Assembly (NCBI GenBank): GCA_937916355.1
Contig: CALFTM010000097.1
Span: forward strand, 1 to 27,625
Source: an uncultured Bacteroidales bacterium
GTDB taxonomy: Bacteria; Bacteroidota; Bacteroidia; Bacteroidales; Paludibacteraceae
Direction of reading: 5' to 3'
Length of the DNA stretch: 27,625 nt
Shown here: positions 24,101-27,625 of the stretch, in pieces
How the letters are laid out: each line of letters starts with the position of its first letter
Numbering within the stretch: position 1 is the stretch's first letter
Program-made: the position numbers and the translations under genes
Notes under the pieces: model-generated
Databases searched by the model: none
Told to the model about the DNA's origin: nothing
What the model saw: the letters and a program-made list of their open reading frames with translations, nothing else

Positions 24101-25422
24101 ACATAGATGGCCTTCATGTCCTGACCACCAATATCGAGGATGAAAGAGACATCCGGACACATATTCTTTGCCGCCACATAGTGCGCCATGGTCTCAATCA
24201 TACCATAGTCGAGCGAATAGGCAGCCTTGATCAAATCCTCGCCATATCCTGTGGAACATCCGGCAGTGAAATGGAGGTCGAGTTTCTCCTCCTCACAACG
24301 TAGTCTCAACTTGTCCAATCCACGACGAACCGCCTCGATCGGGTTACCACCGTTGTGGGTATAGTATTTGTAGAGAATATCCCCCTCGTCATTGATGACT
24401 ACAATTTTAGTGGTGGTCGAACCAGAGTCGATTCCCAAGTATGCTTTTCCCTTATATTCGTTCAGGTTGACTACTGGGATGTGCATCTTCTCCTTCTCCG
24501 ACTTCCACGCCAAAAACTCCTCCTCGTCATTGAAGATAGGAGGGAGATCCACGTTGGTCTTATTCTTATTCGGATTGACTTCAGTAGTCTGCACCGGCTC
24601 TTTGCTCAAAATCTCCTCCAACTCCTTCACATCAATCGGCTGCATATCATTTTTGAACAAGGCAGTTCCCCAAGCCGGGATGATATTCGCATTGTCCAAT
24701 ACCACGCAATCCTTCTCCAGATCGAGGTGGAAATAATCTGCCACTGCCTTACGGAGCGAACCGATGAAAGTGAGCGGGCCACCACAGAAAAGCACCTTCG
24801 GACGAACCTCGCAACCATGCGACAGCGCACTGGCAGTCTGCACCGCCACCGCCCTGAAGATTGAAGCCGCGATGTCCTCCTTAGAAACATTCCTTGCGAT
24901 GAGGTTTTGGATGTCTGTTTTTGAGAAGACACCACAGCGAGACGCGATCGGGTAGATATGTTGCGCATTCTTTGCCAACCCATCCAAGTCGGTCACCTCC
25001 ACGCCAAGGCAGAGAGCCATTTGGTCGATGAAAGCACCCGTACCACCCGCACAGTTACCATTCATACGGAGGTCGGACACCTGACCATCATTCAAATACA
25101 CGATTTTAGCATCCTCACCACCGATGTCGATGATGGTGGAGATTTCAGGATGAACCTTTTTGGTAAACTCAGAAGCTGCGATCACCTCCTGAACAAAAGG
25201 TATATTATATCTCTCAGAGACACCCAAACCAACAGAACCCGTGATCGACAATGTGAATTTTTCTGTCGTCAAAGTAGATTTCAGTTCGTTCAAGAAAGCC
25301 TCGATAGCTCCTTTCACATTTGCCAAATGTCGGCGATACGAGGTATAAACCAAATCGCCATTTTCGTTGATTACAACAATTTTTGCCGTTGTAGATCCGA
25401 CATCGAGTCCGATTCTAAACAT
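21187..25422 (-). CDS. Giant 2-hydroxyacyl-CoA dehydratase activase
   Basis: The 1411-residue protein joins parts that are separate in 2-hydroxyglutaryl-CoA dehydratase systems. There are two BcrAD/BadFG ASKHA ATPase domains (IGLDVGSTTAK at the N-terminus and LGIDSGSTTTK near residue 330), with cluster cysteines in NCAGGTGAF and CSSGCGSFIE. A cysteine-rich linker (CKGCENNC, GNKCEK) and the DUF2229 region (KMGIPRALNMYEEFPFWHTF) follow. A C-terminal part resembling the dehydratase D subunit (AGRPYHTDPLIQHKVSE) ends the protein. Such proteins are common in anaerobes, but their substrate is not known. I place the start at the Met at 25422; an upstream in-frame Met (25458) would add 12 hydrophobic residues before MFRIGLDVGS and is less likely. 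It has a single-gene transcript with a promoter and a strong terminator. The G+C is near half in places (30 of 60 bases from 24001). Confidence 0.88.
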   Translation of the reverse strand: MFRIGLDVGSTTAKIVVINENGDLVYTSYRRHLANVKGAIEAFLNELKSTLTTEKFTLSITGSVGLGVSERYNIPFVQEVIAASEFTKKVHPEISTIIDIGGEDAKIVYLNDGQVSDLRMNGNCAGGTGAFIDQMALCLGVEVTDLDGLAKNAQHIYPIASRCGVFSKTDIQNLIARNVSKEDIAASIFRAVAVQTASALSHGCEVRPKVLFCGGPLTFIGSLRKAVADYFHLDLEKDCVVLDNANIIPAWGTALFKNDMQPIDVKELEEILSKEPVQTTEVNPNKNKTNVDLPPIFNDEEEFLAWKSEKEKMHIPVVNLNEYKGKAYLGIDSGSTTTKIVVINDEGDILYKYYTHNGGNPIEAVRRGLDKLRLRCEEEKLDLHFTAGCSTGYGEDLIKAAYSLDYGMIETMAHYVAAKNMCPDVSFILDIGGQDMKAIYVENGALTHMEINEACSSGCGSFIETFAQTLGCEITDFVYQACQSQNPCDLGTRCTVFMNSKVKQVLREGFAVSDIAAGLAYSVVKNCLFKVLKIKNYDDLGKNIVLQGGTMKNDSIVKAFENLTGKTVYCNNVPELMGAYGCALYAKRMCDQNKPSTPLANYLNAAEFETKLLSCKGCENNCQISKYTFKNGGIYYSGNKCEKIFNNGKADEKPGIDMSARKYHELFDRAEQPSKLVNPLFKMGIPRALNMYEEFPFWHTFFTECNIEVVLSSTSTYKNYEKGVHSVMSDNICFPAKLVHSHIYELQNMGVDRIFFPRVVYEKEEDGSVANSFNCPIIIGYPDVINSAVDSEIPIDSPVVSFKDDELLKKQLFKYMETLGVSKSVVKKAHDKALKEYYDFGMNLRKINEEAFEQSQKEGRMAIVLAGRPYHTDPLIQHKVSEMISQMGVDVIIEEISRKENCGEQEAFIIKQWSFVNRILNSAQWVARQGRNVHFVETTSFGCGPDAFFVDEVRSLLNRYGKPLTLLKIDDINNVGSMKLRVRSLIESLKFESKEKVDVKPFVKPQRFEVGDNQKRTILAPFFTEYLSPLFPAAFKWAGYNLESLPLSNAESNDIGLKYSNNEVCYPATLIVGDLIKALQSGKYDLDKVAVAVTQLGQCRATNYPPLIRKAIVDAGLSQVPVIGIGGTDNTEDQPGFKLNLIKCAPLVIYATMYGDWLSIFYHAIAVREKNKGEARKLRDLYLQKAIPLVEKGDTKGLMKLTGEAARAFNAVPIHEDREYPKAGITGEIFLKFNPYAHRYVPDWLMEHGVEVIPSTVHNFFFRAFVNYKFNRENFVKRFKVPPLVIDMAYNLIRKVMKKIEKEASVFKFYKPEPDIKTISEYAKDIISLSAQFGEGWLLPAEVIAFIKDGCNNVVSLQPFGCIANHIVARGIEKKLKKEYPQLNMLSLDFDGGVSEANIANRLLLFISNMK

Positions 25423-25489
25423 AAACAATGATTTTATTAAAATTAATGCCATTCGCACCGCCCTATTACATAGAGCGGAAAAAGTGGTG

Positions 25490-25497
25490 CAAATTTA
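25490..25497 (-). promoter_or_regulatory. Candidate -7 box of the activase
   Basis: TAAATTTG on the minus strand fits TAnnTTTG. Transcription would start about 60 bases before the ATG at 25422. No clear TTTG lies 20 bases upstream. Confidence 0.5.
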
Positions 25498-25582
25498 ATA
25501 AAAATTAAGTAAATAAATGCTATCCTTTTTTCGATATGAATATCTATTTGAGTTTTAGTTGGTTGGAAAGATTAGCGATTCC

Positions 25583-25637
25583 TTGGTTGCCTGAATTTAA
25601 ATTGACAATGCAACAAAAGAGTAAAAATTAATTAAAA
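25583..25637 (+). repeat. Left direct repeat, copy 1
   Basis: This 55-base stretch (TTGGTTGCCTGAATTTAAAT, then on to GAGTAAAAATTAATTAAAA) is identical to 27571-27625. The sequences to the left of the two copies differ at once, so the left boundary is sharp. The right boundary is unknown because the second copy reaches the window end. The repeat contains an imperfect inverted pair, TTGGTTGC and GCAACAA. Confidence 0.97.
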
Positions 25638-25706
25638 CCAGAGGTCGTCATCTGGTTGAGGCTCACTTGATTTTTTAGTTTTAGTAATTGTGAGTGAGTT
25701 ACAACT
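25632..25706 (-). pseudogene. Orphan C-terminal tail of single-stranded DNA-binding protein
   Basis: A minus-strand frame, closed by a stop at 25707-25709, ends TKTKKSSEPQPDDDLWF and stop. This pattern, a flexible K/S/P/Q linker followed by three Asp and a hydrophobic-x-Phe end, is that of the SSB tail that binds repair and replication proteins (family consensus DDDLPF; here Trp replaces Pro). No SSB oligonucleotide-binding fold is attached, and there is no start codon. The Phe codon and stop lie in the direct repeat. It overlaps the end of the partner gene by a few bases. The length is short, so chance resemblance is possible. Confidence 0.55.
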
Positions 25707-26352
25707 TTACTACATTTGTTTGGTAAGCCTTAAAACCTCTGCGTTCGATAGATGCATTCTTTAAAGGCAATGGTTCCGGTAGATTCTTATATGCCTCCAT
25801 AAAGCCGTTTGCCATATCAAAAGGTGTTTCTGTTACACATCCGCTTGCAGACACATAACAAAGTCGTTCTTTAAAAGAATCGCAAAACTGCTTGCTTTGA
25901 GGAGCTTCATGCAACATTTTCACCATATTCAGCAACTGATTCATAGCTTTTGACTTTTTGCTCTGAATGCTTCCTTCTGATAATTCATGTATGATAAAAA
26001 ACTCTTTTTCATTCGAAACGTCATATACGATATAATCAGGTCGGCTCATATCCTTAGCCCAATCCTTTATTTTCCCGTTTGCATCTACTATTCGGAACTA
26101 ATTAAAAAATTCTTCATTCTTTATAAATCGTATATGATATCGATTGGTTTGATTTCCGTTGTAATAAGTTGCTGTTCCTGTATTCTTTGGTCGCACGATA
26201 GGATCACCTAAATCCTTTGTGTCAACTATGTCAAAAATTTTCTCGTCAGTATCCTCTGTCAGAACAACTGGCTCCGAAGTCCATTCCGGATATGTACCAT
26301 TCCTCTTTTTATTGATTATGGCGAGCCATTCAGTTTTCATCAACGCTTCCAT
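25699..26352 (-). pseudogene. ATPase-partner gene interrupted by in-frame TAG
   Basis: Codons 1-84 (MEALMKTEWLAI to NEEFFN) are followed by TAG at 26098-26100, then in the same frame by FRIVDANGKIKDWAKD and a 116-residue frame starting at 26049. Together they give 217 codons. The sequence reads as one domain across the TAG. RPDYIVYD (104-111), FFIIHELSEG (118-127) and KKSKAMNQLLNMVKML (132-147) recall the order of a PD-(D/E)xK nuclease core, but the lysine of ExK is absent (ELS), so this is weak. It starts three bases after the ATPase stop, so the two were made together. The gene is either inactivated, switched off, or yields two fragments. I do not recognise the family. Confidence 0.6.
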
Positions 26353-26355
26353 AAA

Positions 26356-27489
26356 TTACTTGGCATTATATTCAGAATAGATATTGCTGATAGGTTCGGA
26401 TAAACTACTGGCATTAATGATACGATGTTCTCCTTCTATGCGAAGAGAAGTAGCTGTACCACCAATTATTTCATAGACATTCATATCCTCAAAAGCCAAC
26501 TTATTTGTGGTATTTTCACCTCTGTCGTGTCGCTTAATAAGCAAATTTAGGTAATTGACAATGTAAGGACTATGAGTAGCCATCATCAATGTCATGTCAT
26601 ATCCTTTTTGAGTATGAAAGCATCGGCTAACAAGAAAATCCACTAAGGCGGTTTGGCTTTCTGGATAAAGACTCAATTCTGGTTCTTCAATAAAGATATG
26701 TACATGTCTTCGTTTTATGTCGCCTACATTTTGAGCCGCACTAAAGTTCTTGAGATTATCAGTGTCGTTCATGAAACGAAATAGAGAAGATTTCATTGAA
26801 GACTCTGCATCAAAGCATGTTGCAAAATATTCTACAATCAAACTCAATGGCGTAACGGTTTGCATACCAGATGACGCATTTTTCATATCTATACTAAAGT
26901 CTTCATCATCTGCACCTTGAATACGATAGCGCACCGGAGCATTTTTTGGTTTTTCTACTTTGAATTTAATATCAAGATAGTCCAAAGATAGGCTCTTTAT
27001 TTCTTCACAAGCTAAAAGAAAATTATCCATTGTATCTTGGAGATAGTAATTGGCGATTCTGCGTTCCAATTTATTATCTAAGAAATCTGGAATCATAGAA
27101 CGCTTATCCGAAATAAAACAGACTTTATCTAAACACAAATCTTCTGGTGAAATTGTAAAACGAATATTTACAGAACGATTCTGCATCTTTATTTCATAGT
27201 TTCCTCTTTTGTACACAATAATGGAATCCGGTTTAAGATATTCTAAGATTCCTGAGTCCTTCATAAGAGTCTTTATTTTAAACTTTAATCCGGTCTTTTT
27301 AATACCTGCATGTTGAAGGTATGAACGTAAATTAACACGTTTATACATCCAACGAAAAAGTGAAAGTACCTTCATAATAGTACTTTTCCCACTACCTGAT
27401 TCACCAATAAAAATGGTTAATGGTCTTATATCTTCTAATATTACCTCGTCTATAGGACCAAAGTTTTCTATAAGCAAGTATTCGTTCAT
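26356..27489 (-). CDS. OLD/AAA15-type ATPase, candidate defence protein
   Basis: The 377-residue ATPase is of the ABC/SMC-like class. It has Walker A GESGSGKST (29-37), the ABC-type signature NASSGMQ (204-210), Walker B VHIFIEEPE (263-271) with the catalytic Glu, and the H-loop ATHSP (304-308). The insertion between Walker A and the signature is short (about 165 residues), so there is no long coiled coil. This form is frequent in phage-defence and toxin-type modules (the PARIS AriA, OLD/Gabija, Septu PtuA and retron-linked ATPases), where ATP binding controls a partner effector. No TOPRIM domain follows, so the effector must be in trans, presumably the adjacent gene. The family assignment is by motif order only. 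The gene lies inside the direct repeats. Confidence 0.85.
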   Translation of the reverse strand: MNEYLLIENFGPIDEVILEDIRPLTIFIGESGSGKSTIMKVLSLFRWMYKRVNLRSYLQHAGIKKTGLKFKIKTLMKDSGILEYLKPDSIIVYKRGNYEIKMQNRSVNIRFTISPEDLCLDKVCFISDKRSMIPDFLDNKLERRIANYYLQDTMDNFLLACEEIKSLSLDYLDIKFKVEKPKNAPVRYRIQGADDEDFSIDMKNASSGMQTVTPLSLIVEYFATCFDAESSMKSSLFRFMNDTDNLKNFSAAQNVGDIKRRHVHIFIEEPELSLYPESQTALVDFLVSRCFHTQKGYDMTLMMATHSPYIVNYLNLLIKRHDRGENTTNKLAFEDMNVYEIIGGTATSLRIEGEHRIINASSLSEPISNIYSEYNAK

Positions 27490-27530
27490 ACCAAATCTAT
27501 CTTTTTGTTACCAATGAACTAATTAATTCG

Positions 27531-27561
27531 CAAATGTACATCTTTTTTGAACAAAAGTTCA
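27531..27561 (-). promoter_or_regulatory. Promoter of the ATPase cassette with a palindrome
   Basis: TACATTTG on the minus strand (27531-27538) fits TAnnTTTG, about 40 bases before the ATPase ATG. The palindrome TGAAC-AAAA-GTTCA (27548-27561) lies in the spacer toward the -33 position, a place typical for an operator. No TTTG at exactly -33 is seen. Confidence 0.5.
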
Positions 27562-27570
27562 TACAAATCT

Positions 27571-27625
27571 TTGGTTGCCTGAATTTAAATTGACAATGCA
27601 ACAAAAGAGTAAAAATTAATTAAAA
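27571..27625 (+). repeat. Right direct repeat, copy 2 (cut by window end)
   Basis: Identical to 25583-25637 over all 55 available bases. If the ssb reading is right, positions 27620-27622 are the stop and 27623-27625 the last Phe codon of an ssb gene on the minus strand that continues beyond the window. Confidence 0.95.

Larger units (their letters stand above)
25583..27625. mobile_element. Putative cassette inserted at the 3' end of ssb
   Basis: A perfect direct repeat of at least 55 bp, spaced 1988 bp apart, brackets an ATPase gene and an amber-split partner. The left repeat is continuous with what looks like the 3' end of ssb. This is the layout of an element that used a gene's 3' end as attachment site and duplicated it. 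No integrase or transposase is encoded inside, so it would have needed an enzyme in trans, or be part of a larger or decayed island. Homologous duplication is an alternative. Confidence 0.55.

Noticed and set aside
24355..24864. 169-residue frame on the plus strand in the activase
   Set aside because: It is antisense to the ASKHA domain region, with low-complexity Leu/Arg/Ile-rich content typical of shadow frames.
25423..25458. Upstream Met as activase start
   Set aside because: It adds a 12-residue hydrophobic stretch before the normal MFRIGLDVGS start of the ATPase domain, and the family starts at the latter.
25583..25637. Direct repeats as integron attC sites
   Set aside because: TTGGTTGC/GCAACAA form only an imperfect pair and the GTTRRRY/RYYYAAC core sites are lacking; no integron integrase is seen.
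26098..26352. 84-residue frame as a complete small antitoxin-like protein
   Set aside because: The sequence continues in the same frame after TAG with well-formed protein sequence, so an interrupted longer gene is more likely.

Overview
The window looks like a chromosomal segment from an AT-rich member of the Bacteroidota, most likely Bacteroidales. The evidence is the gene families and their order (nadB/nadA, deoC, mnmG-uvrC-dtd, a giant acyl-CoA dehydratase activase), several -7 boxes of the Bacteroidota type TAnnTTTG (two with a TTG 20 bases upstream), A-rich start regions with weak Shine-Dalgarno sequences, and a Prevotella/Porphyromonas-like C-terminal tail on a secreted pectinesterase. 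No rRNA, tRNA, CRISPR array or insertion sequence was found.

Layout, left to right. (1) 64-990: a secreted protein made of 26-residue tandem repeats. (2) 1074-4641: NAD biosynthesis, with nadB on the minus strand facing away from nadA on the plus strand across a 680-base regulatory region; nadA overlaps a MazG-like pyrophosphohydrolase and deoC follows. (3) 5575-5612: a perfect palindrome that serves as shared terminator for deoC and a convergent polyprenyl diphosphate synthase. (4) 6714-9488: polA. (5) 9491-10585: two exact parS-type sites plus one near match, around dusB. This suggests the segment lies in the origin-proximal part of the chromosome. (6) 10594-17534: a U32 protein (with its own promoter, upstream of dusB) and a tight minus-strand group mnmG-uvrC-GT-C membrane glycosyltransferase-dtd. 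(7) 17616-20995: a small membrane protein with an HExxH motif, a secreted pectinesterase, and a zinc-ribbon membrane protein whose C-terminal tail resembles that of the pectinesterase. (8) 21187-25422: a 1411-residue acyl-CoA dehydratase activase, clearly richer in G+C than polA.

(9) 25583-27625 is the most interesting part. A perfect direct repeat of at least 55 bp (the window ends inside the second copy) brackets a two-gene cassette: an OLD/AAA15-type ATPase and a partner gene interrupted by an in-frame TAG codon. The left repeat runs into a short orphan reading frame ending in residues that look like the acidic tail of single-stranded DNA-binding protein (SSB), including its last codon and stop. 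The simplest reading is that a small defence-like cassette without its own recombinase inserted at the 3' end of ssb and duplicated that end. The intact ssb is predicted just beyond the right edge. This is inference and depends on sequence outside the window.
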